Positions 10,042 through 21,100 of a stretch of 64,000 bases of DNA are shown one piece after another. The DNA comes from Naumovozyma dairenensis CBS 421 (lineage: Eukaryota > Ascomycota > Saccharomycetes > Saccharomycetales > Saccharomycetaceae), in contig NC_016481.1 of assembly GCF_000227115.2 (NCBI RefSeq), positions 372,001-436,000 on the forward strand. The letters are read 5' to 3'. The notes below the pieces were generated by a model. It was not told where the DNA came from. It did no database searches and saw nothing but the letters and a program-made list of their open reading frames with translations. Positions within the stretch are counted from its first letter, which is position 1. Every line of letters begins with the position of its first letter. Both the position numbers and the translations under genes were made by a program.

Positions 10042-11772
10042 ATGTCTGAAGCTGTTGAACATCAAGTTGACAGCGTTGCTGAAAATACACCTGTTGACGT
10101 TATGTCTCCAGTTCAATCTGCTACTCCATCTGGTCTATCTACTCCATCTAACAAAGCTGATAGAGATGATGGCAAAGAATATGGTGAAGATGGTGAAGAA
10201 TTCGAAGCTGTTGCTGAAATTCCAAAGAAACCAGCCTCTGCTTACATTACTGTTTCCATTATGTGTATTATGATCGCCTTTGGTGGTTTCGTTTTCGGTT
10301 GGGATACTGGTACTATTTCTGGTTTCGTTGCTCAAACTGATTTCTTAAGAAGATTTGGTCAAAAGCATCATGACGGTTCTCATTATTTATCTAAGGTTAG
10401 AATGGGTTTAGTTGTCTCTATTTTCAATATCGGTTGTGCCATTGGTGGTATTATTTTGTCTAAAGCTGGTGATATGTATGGTCGTAAAATGGGTTTGATT
10501 ATCGTTGTTGTTATTTACGTTGTTGGTATCATCATTCAAATTGCTTCCGTTAAGGCTTGGTACCAATATTTCATCGGTAGAATTATTTCCGGTATGGGTG
10601 TTGGTGGTATTGCTGTCTTATCCCCAATGTTGATTTCTGAAGTCTCTCCAAAACATTTAAGAGGTACTTTGGTTTCCTGTTACCAATTGATGATTACCTT
10701 AGGTATTTTCTTAGGTTACTGTACTAATTACGGTACAAAGAACTATTCTAACTCTGTTCAATGGAGAGTTCCATTAGGTTTATGTTTCGCTTGGGCTATC
10801 TTCATGATTGGTGGTATGACCAAGGTTCCAGAATCTCCAAGATACCTAATTGAAAAGGGTTTAGTCGAAGAAGCTAAACGTTCTATCGCTTTATCTAACA
10901 AGGTTGGTGTTGATGACCCAGCTGTTATGACTGAAGTTGAAAACTTACAAAGTGGTGTCGAAGCTGAAAGATTAGCTGGTAATGCTTCTTGGGGTGAATT
11001 ATTCTCTACTAACACCAAAATTTTCCAACGTTTAATTATGGGTTGTATGCTTCAATCTTTACAACAATTGACTGGTGATAACTATTTCTTCTACTACGGT
11101 ACTACTGTTTTCAAGGCTGTTGGTATGGAAGATTCCTTTGAAACTTCTATTGTTTTAGGTATTGTCAATTTCGCTTCTACTTTCGTTGGTATTTTCTTAG
11201 TCGAAAGATACGGTCGTCGTACTTGTTTATTATGGGGTGCTGCTACCATGACTGCTTGTATGGTTGTCTTCGCTTCTGTTGGTGTCACTAGATTATGGCC
11301 AAACGGTAAAGACAACGGTTCTTCCAAGGGTGCTGGTAACTGTATGATTTGTTTCACTTGTTTCTATTTATTCTGTTTCGCTACTACATGGGCTCCAATT
11401 CCTTTCGTTGTTAACTCTGAAACTTTCCCATTGAGAGTCAAGTCTAAGTGTATGTCTGTTGCTCAAGCTTGTAACTGGTTGTGGGGTTTCTTGATTGGTT
11501 TCTTCACTCCATTTATTAGTGGTGCTATTGATTTCTACTACGGTTACGTTTTCATGGGTTGTCTATGTTTCTCATACTTCTACGTCTTCTTATTCATTCC
11601 AGAAACCAAGGGTTTAAGTTTGGAAGAAGTCAATACCATGTGGGAAGAAGGTGTCTTACCATGGAAGTCTGCTGAATGGGTCCCACCTTCTAGAAGAGGT
11701 GCTGAGTACAATGCCGAAGACATGGCCAAGGATGACAAACCATTATTTAAGAGAATGTTTGGTAGAAAGTAA
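10042..11772 (+). CDS. HXT: hexose transporter of Hxt1/Hxt3/Hxt4 type
   Basis: This is a 576-residue major facilitator sugar porter with 12 predicted membrane segments. It shares the signatures [18 protein letters not shown] and [11 protein letters not shown], and keeps Asp346 in the segment 7 motif [12 protein letters not shown], unlike the upstream Hxt5-type protein. The N-terminus is short and acidic, as in Hxt1, Hxt3 and Hxt4. Codon use is strongly biased to preferred yeast codons (GGT, GCT, TCT, AGA), a sign of very high expression, so it is probably a main glucose transporter. It occupies the HXT1/HXT4 position of S. cerevisiae chromosome VIII. Which paralogue it equals cannot be decided here. 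Confidence 0.93.
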   Translation: MSEAVEHQVDSVAENTPVDVMSPVQSATPSGLSTPSNKADRDDGKEYGEDGEEFEAVAEIPKKPASAYITVSIMCIMIAFGGFVFGWDTGTISGFVAQTDFLRRFGQKHHDGSHYLSKVRMGLVVSIFNIGCAIGGIILSKAGDMYGRKMGLIIVVVIYVVGIIIQIASVKAWYQYFIGRIISGMGVGGIAVLSPMLISEVSPKHLRGTLVSCYQLMITLGIFLGYCTNYGTKNYSNSVQWRVPLGLCFAWAIFMIGGMTKVPESPRYLIEKGLVEEAKRSIALSNKVGVDDPAVMTEVENLQSGVEAERLAGNASWGELFSTNTKIFQRLIMGCMLQSLQQLTGDNYFFYYGTTVFKAVGMEDSFETSIVLGIVNFASTFVGIFLVERYGRRTCLLWGAATMTACMVVFASVGVTRLWPNGKDNGSSKGAGNCMICFTCFYLFCFATTWAPIPFVVNSETFPLRVKSKCMSVAQACNWLWGFLIGFFTPFISGAIDFYYGYVFMGCLCFSYFYVFLFIPETKGLSLEEVNTMWEEGVLPWKSAEWVPPSRRGAEYNAEDMAKDDKPLFKRMFGRK

Positions 11773-12416
11773 TCCTTTTGAACTTCGCATTTAAAAAGCA
11801 TTTATTTTGCATTTGGTAATTTTAATATATAACTTGTAATCTTTTATTTCATCTAATTTTTTTAACGTCTTTATGAATAACATAAAAGTAAATTATAAAC
11901 AATCATGCTTATAGATTATATAACAAAAAATCTAGATTTTTACTTTTATTTTAACAATTATTTTATTTTGCTAAACCACATTTAATGTGAAAACATCCTA
12001 TGAATCTGTTGGGAGTATGAGCTTTGTACCGTGCTCACATCAACAATTGAATATGGACAGGGGCCAGGAGAAGCAAAGGGACCAACATATTAGAAAAAGA
12101 GGGCAACCCAGAGTTATTGGCCATAAACGTAAACTCTACCATATTTCGTGGGAAAAATAGTAAACCATGTACCTCGAAAGATCATCCATTAATATCTCTG
12201 GTTTTAAGTAAGGAATGGTACAACTTGCTCTGTGTAAATATATTTTATTTTGCCCCTCAATTTGAATATCAACCCAATCTCAATCATCATTTTCATTTCT
12301 TCGTAATTTATTTAATATCTGTAAACGTATGTGACGTTATTTCTTGTCACCCGTACCAAACGATCAAGGACTTCGAGGAAGTTATATTTTCTGACACAAT
12401 TTTTCCGGAATTGAAT
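11773..12416. other. HXT 3' region and distal arginyl-tRNA synthetase promoter
   Basis: This stretch of about 640 bases has no supported gene. It starts with an AT-rich HXT 3' end and leads into the promoter of the synthetase gene. Confidence 0.6.
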
Positions 12417-12423
12417 TGACTCA
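12417..12423. promoter_or_regulatory. Gcn4 binding site
   Basis: TGACTCA is the perfect Gcn4 core palindrome. It lies 128 bases before the first ATG of the arginyl-tRNA synthetase gene and 278 before the cytosolic start, a typical distance. Gcn4 induces amino-acid and aminoacyl-tRNA synthetase genes on starvation. Confidence 0.7.
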
Positions 12424-12544
12424 GCGGTTGCAGTGAAAAATTTATCGAAACATCAATGACGAACGGATTTTATATTGAATTTTTATTCATGAAAGCGTCA
12501 AACTTTCCTACATGCGTAAAATTTAAGCTCGAAACCTTCTTTCG

Positions 12545-14515
12545 ATGCTATTTTCAATGTTCTTCAGACCTCTTTCCTTATCATTATCGATTTCCTCACG
12601 TCTGTCCACTTTTCTCACTAGGTGTCAGCATTTCAATAAATATCATTTACTTCATCGCCGTACAATATTAAGCATAAGACAGCAAGGAAGAACAATGTCA
12701 ACTAAAAATATCACTGCACAATTACAAAAGCTTGCCATCAAGGAACCAAAGGCCATCGAAGGTTCTCATCCTGATGTTAATGTCGTTGATTTAATGAGAA
12801 ATTATATTTCCCAGGAGTTAAGCAAAATTTCTGGTGTCGATGAAGCTTTAATTTTCCCAGCTCTAGAATGGACTAACACTTTAGAAAGAGGTGATTTGTT
12901 AATCCCAGTTCCGAGATTAAGAGTTAAAGGTGCTAAACCAAACGATTTAGCTGCTGAATGGGCTGAAAAATTCCCATGCGGTGAATTTTTAGATAGAGTG
13001 GAAGCCAACAAGGCATTCTTACAGTTCTTCTTCAAACCACAATTTTTATTTAATGTCGTCATTCCAGACGTTTTGAATAGAAAAGATGAATATGGTTCAT
13101 GTAACTTAGGTGATAACAAGAAAGTTATCATTGAATTCTCTTCTCCAAATATTGCTAAACCATTTCATGCTGGTCATTTAAGATCAACTATTATTGGTGG
13201 GTTCCTTGCTAACCTTTATGAAAAACTTGGATGGGATGTTATTAGAATGAATTATTTAGGTGACTGGGGTAAACAATTCGGGTTGTTAGCCATTGGTTTC
13301 GAAAGATATGGTAGCGAAGAAGCATTAGCTAAGGATCCTATTCATCATTTATTCGAAGTTTATGTCCGCATCAACAAAGATATCGAAGAAGAAGGTGACT
13401 CTTTACCTTTAGAAGAATCTACCAACGGTAAAGCCCGTGAATACTTCAAGAGAATGGAAGATGGTGATGAAGCTGCTCTAAAAATATGGAAAAGGTTCCG
13501 TGAGCTATCTATCGAAAAATATATCGATACTTATGCCCGTTTGAATATCCAATATGACGTATACTCGGGTGAGTCTCAAGTCTCTAAGGAATCTATGGAA
13601 AAGGCCTTACAAATCTTCAAAGAAAAGGGACTAACACACGAAGACAAGGGTGCTGTTCTAATCGATTTGACTAAATTTCAAAAGAAACTTGGTAAAGTAA
13701 TTGTTCAAAAGTCAGATGGTACCACTCTATACTTAACCAGAGATGTTGGTGCCGCCATGGACCGTTATGAAAAGTATCATTTTGATAAGATGATCTACGT
13801 TATTGCATCCCAACAAGATCTACATGCCGCCCAATTCTTCGAAATTTTGAAACAAATGGGCTTTGAATGGGCTAACAGATTACAACATGTTAATTTCGGT
13901 ATGGTTCAAGGTATGTCTACTAGAAAAGGTACCGTCGTCTTCTTAGATAACATTTTGGAAGAAACTAAAGAAAAAATGCATGATGTCATGAAAAAGAATG
14001 AAGTCAAATATTCTCAAATTGAAAACCCAGAAGAAGTTGCTGACTTAGTCGGTATTTCCGCTGTCATGATTCAAGATATGCAATCGAAACGTATTAATAA
14101 CTATGAGTTCAAATGGGAAAGAATGCTTTCGTTTGAAGGTGACACTGGTCCTTACTTACAGTATGCACATTCTAGATTGAGATCAGTGGAGAGGAATGCT
14201 TCTGAAATCACTCCAGAAAAGTGGTTAAAAGCTGATTTCAGTTTGTTAACTGAACCAGCTGCTTTGTTACTTGTTAGATTACTGGGTCAATATCCGGACG
14301 TCTTAAGAAACGCAATCAAAACCAACGAACCTACCACAGTTGTCACATACTTATTCAAGTTAACTCATCAAGTGTCCTCATGTTATGACGTCTTATGGGT
14401 TGCTGGTCAAACCGAAGAATTGGCTACTGCTCGTCTTGCTCTTTATGCTGCTGCTAGACAAGTTTTATATAATGGTATGCGTCTGTTAGGTTTAACTCCA
14501 GTTGACAGAATGTAA
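12545..14515 (+). CDS. YDR341C/MSR1: arginyl-tRNA synthetase, probably dual-targeted (mitochondrial and cytosolic)
   Basis: The enzyme charges tRNA-Arg. The class I signature FHAGH near residue 207 and the KMSKS-equivalent MSTRKG near 457 are present, with a C-terminal DALR-type anticodon domain. The body is very close to the S. cerevisiae cytosolic enzyme (YDR341C), yet the gene sits in the slot of its mitochondrial paralogue MSR1 (YHR091C). Two in-frame starts are visible. ATG 12545 gives 656 residues with a Ser/Leu/Arg-rich, acid-free leader of 50 residues typical of mitochondrial import, but has T at -3. ATG 12695 gives the 606-residue cytosolic form and has A at -3. Leaky scanning or two transcripts could make both forms. 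An out-of-frame ATG at 12456 suggests transcription starts after it. Confidence 0.92.
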   Translation: MLFSMFFRPLSLSLSISSRLSTFLTRCQHFNKYHLLHRRTILSIRQQGRTMSTKNITAQLQKLAIKEPKAIEGSHPDVNVVDLMRNYISQELSKISGVDEALIFPALEWTNTLERGDLLIPVPRLRVKGAKPNDLAAEWAEKFPCGEFLDRVEANKAFLQFFFKPQFLFNVVIPDVLNRKDEYGSCNLGDNKKVIIEFSSPNIAKPFHAGHLRSTIIGGFLANLYEKLGWDVIRMNYLGDWGKQFGLLAIGFERYGSEEALAKDPIHHLFEVYVRINKDIEEEGDSLPLEESTNGKAREYFKRMEDGDEAALKIWKRFRELSIEKYIDTYARLNIQYDVYSGESQVSKESMEKALQIFKEKGLTHEDKGAVLIDLTKFQKKLGKVIVQKSDGTTLYLTRDVGAAMDRYEKYHFDKMIYVIASQQDLHAAQFFEILKQMGFEWANRLQHVNFGMVQGMSTRKGTVVFLDNILEETKEKMHDVMKKNEVKYSQIENPEEVADLVGISAVMIQDMQSKRINNYEFKWERMLSFEGDTGPYLQYAHSRLRSVERNASEITPEKWLKADFSLLTEPAALLLVRLLGQYPDVLRNAIKTNEPTTVVTYLFKLTHQVSSCYDVLWVAGQTEELATARLALYAAARQVLYNGMRLLGLTPVDRM

Positions 14516-15492
14516 GAAAGGCCAATTTGCAACATGTATTAAATAAAAAAGGCCAAATCTGAACGACGGGTGAGGCATGTACAGTATACCGATGTAATAA
14601 TTGACAGTAATGCATACTATATATATATAATAAAATAAATGAATGAAACTATTAAATATTTACGCAAAATAGTCAGCTTTTGTTTATTGCATATCTATAC
14701 AAACTAATTTCTTTAGATCATTTAGGAGACAGTTAATAGGAACTTTCAGAAAAGTGATACAATCTCCACTATATAAAAATTTTATAAGTTCTATTGTCTT
14801 TAGTTCATTAAAGCTACATTATATACCCTCCGGTACTAATTTTTACGATTCCCAACGAATCGTAAAATTTTAATTGATTGTGGAAAGATGCGCTGCTGAA
14901 AGAAATGATAGACAAAGGAAATCCATCTAGGCCATTGCATATAATCAAGGAGGTACTGGTAGGTTTAGCTTAATCAACTCGACTTTAACGCAAGAACAAT
15001 AATTATAGTTTGCTTTGTATATCGGGGCATTCAAATTTCAAATTTTTTTTTTTACCTTAAATTTTCTTCATTACTTGAATTTTATTCGAGGAGATATTGC
15101 TTCTTACGAGATATAACATATTAAGCCATATATTGGATGCAGATTAGACTGCAGGATCTGACCTTATAGGTAGATTCGTTGCAGAATTGCTCCTCCCCGT
15201 CCTAGGACAGGAGAGTAATATACATTATACACTTTACATATGGAATAGAAATTTTCTTATATAGAAAACATATATCGTGTTGTACGAAACCACGTGTCTG
15301 TACACTATGTGCCAGATACATTATAATTCCGACAAATTTTCCATATGATCTTCTTAGTTCCAGTTCCTTGATGAGGATCAAGAGTTTATTTCTTTTATGG
15401 AAGTATATACTATCAAGCAGCTTATGGGATGCGATCTAAATTTGTCACTCTCTAATAAGACGCACAATTGTTCATTAAAAATGTACATTTCA
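14516..15492. other. intergenic region before tRNA-Ser
   Basis: Nearly 1 kb without a supported gene. It includes a 10-base palindrome GTCCTAGGAC near 15198-15207 within a larger imperfect hairpin. No transposon long terminal repeat could be recognised, although such remnants often lie upstream of yeast tRNA genes. Confidence 0.55.
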
Positions 15493-15593
15493 GTCCCAGT
15501 GGCCGAGTGGTTAAGGCGATGCCCTGCTATTTCAAAGAAACAGCAATTAGGCATTGGGTTTTACCTGCGCAGGTTCGAATCCTGTCTGTGACG
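15493..15593 (+). tRNA. tRNA-Ser(GCT) with intron
   Basis: The gene folds as a class II tRNA with a long variable arm. The anticodon GCT is at 15526-15528 in the loop C-T-GCT-A-A closed by ATGCC/GGCAT. A 19-base intron (about 15530-15548) follows position 37, the usual place in yeast. The T-arm reads GCAGG-TTCGAAT-CCTGT and the discriminator is G. One acceptor pair (position 4, C against T) does not pair. The sequence matches the yeast tRNA-Ser for AGC/AGT codons. Confidence 0.95.
15530..15548 (+). other. tRNA-Ser(GCT) intron
   Basis: The 19 bases between nucleotides 37 and 38 of the mature tRNA are absent from a continuous anticodon loop. The limits follow from restoring the seven-base loop and five-pair stem, and may shift by a base. 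Confidence 0.85.
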
Positions 15594-15600
15594 TTTTTTT
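15594..15600 (+). terminator. RNA polymerase III terminator of tRNA-Ser
   Basis: Seven T follow the last tRNA base directly, the usual polymerase III termination signal. Confidence 0.9.
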
Positions 15601-15748
15601 ATTGTATGAAAAATCAAAATTCAATCAGAGAATACTAATTAATTGGATGGTGTATTCATTCTTTAAACGTTTATTTTTTTGCTATACCTATTCTAAGCCA
15701 CAAGAACAAGAAGAGCTGGATCAAACATAGTAATAATCAATATCTAAT

Positions 15749-16576
15749 ATGGATCCAAGTTTAGTGCTTGAACAAACGATACAAGATGTTTCTAATCTAC
15801 AGGCGGAGTTCCGTTTCATCTATGAGGAAATCAGTTCAGCTGATTCGAAAGCATTAGAAGAGAAGAAGAAATATATGCAAAAGGATTCTCAAATACATAA
15901 GTTCATTAAGCAACATGGATCGACCACAGTTCAACCAGATGAAGATAAACTATACAAAGAGATCAATGAAGGCATGAAGGCTTGTGAGGAATTACAAAAC
16001 GAAAAGTCTATATTTGCTAATACAGCTTTATTCCTTGTAGCCAGACATTTGTCCAAATTAGAAAAAAATATAGCATTACTGGAGGAAGATGGGGTCTTAG
16101 CACCTTTAGAGAATGAAATAGAAAGTGGCGTGGAGTTGTCAAGGGAGAGTTCTGTGGTGAGTACTACTCCAGGTGAGAGGAAAAGAAGAGGTACATCATC
16201 TTCTGAAACAGGCCCATCTTTGAAGAAGAAGAAACAAAGTCGTACAGCATCTGTACAGAGAGGACAAAAGGAAACTGAGCTGATCAAAGCCAGTGAGACA
16301 CCAAAGACGATGATTTCAACAAATGTGGAAATTCCAAAATACAATGATGATTTGTTCGCAAACTCTAATGATAATGAAGATGAAGATAAAACCCTGTATT
16401 GTTTTTGTCAAAATGTATCATATGGTGAAATGGTTGCATGTGACGGTCCTAATTGTAAATATGAATGGTTCCATTATGGTTGTGTTAATTTGAAGGAACC
16501 TCCGAAGGGAACTTGGTATTGTCCTGATTGTAGACAGGAAATGGCAAAGAACAAGCTGAAGAAAAAGAAAGTTTAG
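15749..16576 (+). CDS. YNG2: Yng2, ING-family subunit of NuA4 histone acetyltransferase
   Basis: The 275-residue protein has the ING layout: a helical N-terminal region (about 1-115) that anchors it in the Esa1-containing NuA4 complex, a Lys/Ser-rich linker with a KKKKQ-type nuclear signal near 155, and a C-terminal PHD finger (about 218-265). The finger has the Cys4-His-Cys3 pattern YCFCQ...CDGPNC...WFHYGC...WYCPDC and reads methylated histone H3 Lys4. S. cerevisiae Yng2 (YHR090C) has 282 residues and the same neighbours (MSR1 and GAR1). The ATG at 15749 starts a full-length protein. Confidence 0.95.
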   Translation: MDPSLVLEQTIQDVSNLQAEFRFIYEEISSADSKALEEKKKYMQKDSQIHKFIKQHGSTTVQPDEDKLYKEINEGMKACEELQNEKSIFANTALFLVARHLSKLEKNIALLEEDGVLAPLENEIESGVELSRESSVVSTTPGERKRRGTSSSETGPSLKKKKQSRTASVQRGQKETELIKASETPKTMISTNVEIPKYNDDLFANSNDNEDEDKTLYCFCQNVSYGEMVACDGPNCKYEWFHYGCVNLKEPPKGTWYCPDCRQEMAKNKLKKKKV

Positions 16577-16934
16577 GTTTGTATAGAGCGTTTTGGCGAG
16601 AGAGTTCCTTCTGAACGTAAAGAACCGCTTTAATTTTAAATGTTTATACGATATACCTGATACAATGAATTCATTGGTTACAAGAAAGGGAACAAGGAAC
16701 GAATAATATCTCGACTCTGTCACATAACTCCTAAAAATCTACTTACATTATGGTATTCATGACATAGATGATGCGATAGAAGCCACAATGGAGAGAACAT
16801 CTGTCATAGTTTCTAAATTGAAGTGTCAATTGGGCTCCTAATAAATATCTAATAGTCCTTTTTAAAAGTGTGCACGTGACAGACATTTCTCGAAGATTTT
16901 TTTTATTGATTTTCGAAAAGTTGAAAAAATTGTA
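16577..16934. other. YNG2-GAR1 intergenic region
   Basis: This is an AT-rich spacer holding the YNG2 3' end and the distal GAR1 promoter. No gene is supported. The GAR1 ribosome-biogenesis elements follow directly. Confidence 0.6.
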
Positions 16935-16961
16935 TGAAAAATTTTCTAAACATGAGATGAG
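16935..16961. promoter_or_regulatory. RRPE and PAC elements of the GAR1 promoter
   Basis: TGAAAAATTTT at 16935-16945 is a perfect rRNA-processing element. GAGATGAG at 16954-16961 carries the GATGAG core of the PAC box. The pair, about 160 bases before the GAR1 ATG, is the signature of ribosome-biogenesis genes controlled by Stb3 (RRPE) and Dot6/Tod6 (PAC). Confidence 0.75.
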
Positions 16962-17114
16962 TTCTATACAATATGTTTTATTAGTACCAATTTAAGATAG
17001 GTTTGTGATATATAATTCTATAAGCTGGGTTCAAGAGTATAATTTTTTCTGTTATAAGCAAGTTTACTCTTTTAGACTTTCATACACAAAGAATCAACTT
17101 ACACACGCTACACA

Positions 17115-17750
17115 ATGAGTTTCAGAGGTGGTAACAGAGGTGGCCGCGGAGGCTTCAGAGGAGGCCGTGGTGGTGGCCGTATGGGTGGGAGACCAATACA
17201 ACAAGGTCCACCAGATTCTGTTTTAGAAATGGGGTCCTTCCTACATGAATGTGAGAATGACATTGTTTGCCGTTCGATAAATACCAAGATTCCATACTTC
17301 AATGCCCCAATATACTTAGAAAATAAAACGCAAATTGGTAAGGTTGATGAAATTTTAGGTCCATTAAATGAAGTGTATTTCACAATTAAGTGTTCAGAAG
17401 GGGTTCAAGCCAAGAGCTTTAAAGAAGGTGACAAATTCTACATTGGTCCAGATAAACTTTTACCAATCGAAAGATTCTTACCAAAACCAAAGGTTGTAGG
17501 CCCACCAAAACCAAAATCTAAGAAGAAGAAGGGAACTGGTGCACCAGCTGGTCGTGGAGGTTCCAGAGGTGGTTTCAGTAGAGGTGGCCGTGGTGGATCT
17601 CGTGGTGGCTTCAGTGCCCGCGGTGGTTCAAGAGGTGGATTTGGAGGTCGCGGTGGATCCCGTGGTGGATTTGGTGGCCGTGGAGGCTCAAGAGGTGGAT
17701 TTGGTGGATCCCGTGGTGGATCTAGAGGTGGGTTCGGTGGTAGAAGATAG
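17115..17750 (+). CDS. GAR1: Gar1, H/ACA snoRNP core protein
   Basis: The 211-residue protein has Arg/Gly-rich ends (about 4-31 and 148-211) around a conserved core (about 40-125) that forms a small beta-barrel. In the nucleolus Gar1 binds Cbf5 and helps pseudouridylation and release of rRNA guided by H/ACA snoRNAs. A Lys-rich segment near 133-142 precedes the C-terminal repeats, which are RGGSRGGFG units and expected sites of arginine methylation. S. cerevisiae Gar1 (YHR089C) has 205 residues. The repeated GGTGGAT codons make this end prone to length change by recombination. Confidence 0.96.
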   Translation: MSFRGGNRGGRGGFRGGRGGGRMGGRPIQQGPPDSVLEMGSFLHECENDIVCRSINTKIPYFNAPIYLENKTQIGKVDEILGPLNEVYFTIKCSEGVQAKSFKEGDKFYIGPDKLLPIERFLPKPKVVGPPKPKSKKKKGTGAPAGRGGSRGGFSRGGRGGSRGGFSARGGSRGGFGGRGGSRGGFGGRGGSRGGFGGSRGGSRGGFGGRR

Positions 17751-18118
17751 CTCTATCACCAGGCGTCTTTAATGGAACCAAACTGCTTCTCTAGAAGTAT
17801 ATGTTTAGTTTGTTTTAATTATGTTTTTGTACATTATCTCTTTTATTTTATATAGCCAACAGAATAAGACATAAAATTAATTTTACAAGCAGGATTAGTA
17901 TTTGACGTGACATATTAATCAATAGTAGTTTTTTAGATACTAAATTACCCATCTTTGGCTAAGGCTAAGAAAACACGTGAACTTTATCAACGAAGAAAAG
18001 TATGNNNNNNNNNNNNNNNNNNNNACTACAATGGAATGCTGATGCCTCATTCGTATTCACACTTAAATGTATATTTAGAAATATTATAAATTACATATAT
18101 ATTAGGTACGTAAGTTAT
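17751..18118. other. GAR1-MSN5 convergent spacer with assembly gap
   Basis: GAR1 and MSN5 end toward each other. The spacer contains 20 undetermined bases at 18005-18024, so the true distance is unknown, and the GAR1-MSN5 link depends on scaffolding. Confidence 0.8.
18005..18024. other. assembly gap (20 N)
   Basis: Twenty consecutive N were placed by the assembler. The round number suggests a placeholder. A missing gene of the ancestral block could lie here. Confidence 0.95.
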
Positions 18119-21100
18119 TCAGGTATTCTCAAATAAAGTACCGATTGCACCATCTTCGGTCGATGGATCGTCTAGAACATCTGCATTCGGTTTATTTTTC
18201 TTAACCAACCGTTCAGCTGCCCTTTTCAAAACAGCATCTCTTCTTTCTAAACGTTTCTTCTCATGTAACGCTAAACTTTCATCATCATTTACGTCGTTCT
18301 TCCCATTTACTGTCCTAATCCAATCAAAGAAATCATACATCAATAGTCTTTGAGCTTTATAGTCATCCACTTCTTTCAGGTTATTGTACAACGCGTCAAT
18401 ATCATAACCTCGGGAAACATTATAAAGAAAATCTCTTGTAGACTTATATTCTTTACACAGAGTTAAGAATAATGTCGTAAAAACGTATAGCAATTCATAA
18501 AATGCATCTTTTTGACCATTATCGACGAGAAAACGTTTAATCAAAGTTTGCATAACCTCTACTGTAAAGAAATGGTCGACATTAGGATCTTTAATTAAGA
18601 CTTCTGACAGACATGACTTTAATATAAGAATAGCGTTGAAGGAACATTTTGTGTCTTTGAATCCTATCAAGTGATTTAATAGAGTTAGGAAGGGTGCAAG
18701 GATATTGATATCGTTGAAAACAATATTTCGAAGCAAGAGTTGGTGCGGATTTGGCTTGGTTTTCGAAGAATGTCCATGTTGTCCAAAAGAATCAATCAAA
18801 ATCAATACCACTACTGTAGTAAATTGTCGCAGTAAATTTTCCTCTAGAATCTCCTCAGTCATTTCTTCATCATCTCGTGCTGCTTGCATAACGTCGTTAT
18901 CAACCATATATGGCTCCCACTTTTGACACAACAATAAATCCAATGTTTCGAACAGTTTCGGTAAAAATGCAGCCATAAACTTGGGGGCACATTCTTCTGG
19001 ACAGTTCTTCAATATTGGACGTACCGCTATGTTCATTATATGTTTCCAACCGTGTGTGGAAACACCAGGACTTATCATCCCTGTATCTGGTTTATATATA
19101 GCGATAGAATCCAATAACAATTGAGGTGCTTCTTCCACTTCGTAAAATACATTTCCAAGGGAGGAAATTGCCCCCAGGACTAGCAATGTATATTCTCTTG
19201 TATAACGAACGATGTGACCAACAGAATCCGCAAAATCTCTTAATGTTTGCATAGCTTTCATATGTTCATCAATAAATTCATCTTTAGATTTGTTTGAAGC
19301 CCCTGCTTCCCAAAATCTTTCAATAGTCGAATATTTAACAAAGGATTGAACAATCGATGGTAGTTGTTTCCAATTTTCAGGATCATGGTAGGATTGCAGT
19401 TGATATAATAATCTCATAATATAGGGTAATATAGGGACAATTCTGGGTCGCCACATTTTTTGTAAAATTTTGAGGTCTTCATCTTTCTTAACACTTTGCA
19501 TTGAATAATGGATAAACATACGTGTTGCACGTACCGGAAATAATGTTTGCCAACGTTTCGTCAATTCTGACTTTAATTTTTTCCCCTCTTCATCGATGTC
19601 AATTGATAATAAGTCCCTACTCTCGTCTATTCCTCTATTTTGGAAGTACTCAGCTATTTGTACAATGCCTAAACGTTCCATAAACCACGGTAAATCGGTT
19701 AAGCCAACTACTGTATCCTTATCTGACCAGGCACTCAACTCTGGATCAACGATTGCTGCAAATCTCTCTTCTTTATGGTCTAATGAAGATTTTAGTATGA
19801 TCGTAAGTAAGAATGACTTAAAGGAGATTTTTTCATGGTAAGATAAATTTGGAAGAATTTTTGCAACAACATTTTCTATATCTGGAAAAATTTCTTTCAA
19901 AGACTCGGGCATTAGCAATGCCATTCTATTTAGTTCAATACCGCATGCATACCTTAAATCCCTAACGGCATCTGATTCGTCATTACGTTCTTCTAAATTT
20001 AATCCTGGATAGTCCATGGTAGCTGTTGTAATAATTTTTTCTAGCAGAGTGAATAAGACATTATCTTTTAGCATCGTCAAAAAGAGAGCGAAATTCTGTA
20101 TTTCTTTCTTTAATAGCAGAGGTTCTCTTATATTTAATGCAATTAATTGGTTGGATAAGAGTTCCAGTTTATAAAGAATTTCATTCAGTTTCTCATCATA
20201 ATCAGATCCATTAGGATACCATATCTTCCATCGTATACATCCGTTAATAAAACATTCAATAATCATAAATTGAGATAACGCACTCAGATATGGTTCAGAT
20301 TTTCTATCGAGAAATGTGGAACTTAATACTTGTTGCCCATAGATTGAGCTAAAGTAATCATTTAATCGGGATGTTAACCACGTATATGTGAAGTCTAATT
20401 TAACGCATGAGATCAATCTTATAATATCTCTAATTCTTTTCCTATATGTAGAGCAAAAAGTTTGAAATTCTGTCTTTGATTGGAAATCTACATCTGAAAA
20501 TAATTTAGAAACATGATTATCGATTTGTTCATAATAAACCAATGCATCTGCTGAAAAATTTAGTAACTGTGGAATAACAAAATCAGTTAACATAGGAAGA
20601 ACATCGTCATTTCTTAGGCAAGAGCACCATAAATCTAATGTCAAACCACTGACTATTAAACTAGGATGAGCAGTGGCTTTGAGGACTAGTCTTAAGTATT
20701 TGTTTATTTGACCATTATCATTTTTAACTTTCAAGATACAGACATAAAGGCAACTTATCATATCCACGAACTTCTTAATAATTGGGTACTTATCTTCATC
20801 AATGCCTTCATTTGGGTCAAATTGTAAACTATCATAAACAGTACTCAATATATCCATATTATCAAAAACTTTATTGATGACATGTAAATTATGTTCTTCA
20901 TTATTATATGGACGAGTTAGCAAAATATGCATTGAATCTAAAGCCATAGATTGGGCCTTTGGGATACCGCTCATAAAACAACCAAATAAGGAGGATAAAA
21001 TATCGCTGTCAATTATTACATCACTCAAGGGCCAATTCAGGCATGTTTTCAGAGTTTCCAAAAGTCTTATCACATACTCGGAGTTTGATCCATTTAATGC

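Noticed and set aside
12117..12671. Two short plus-strand frames before the arginyl-tRNA synthetase
   Set aside because: They span the Gcn4 site and promoter; the ATG at 12456 would block the synthetase starts if transcribed, so it is more likely upstream of the transcription start.
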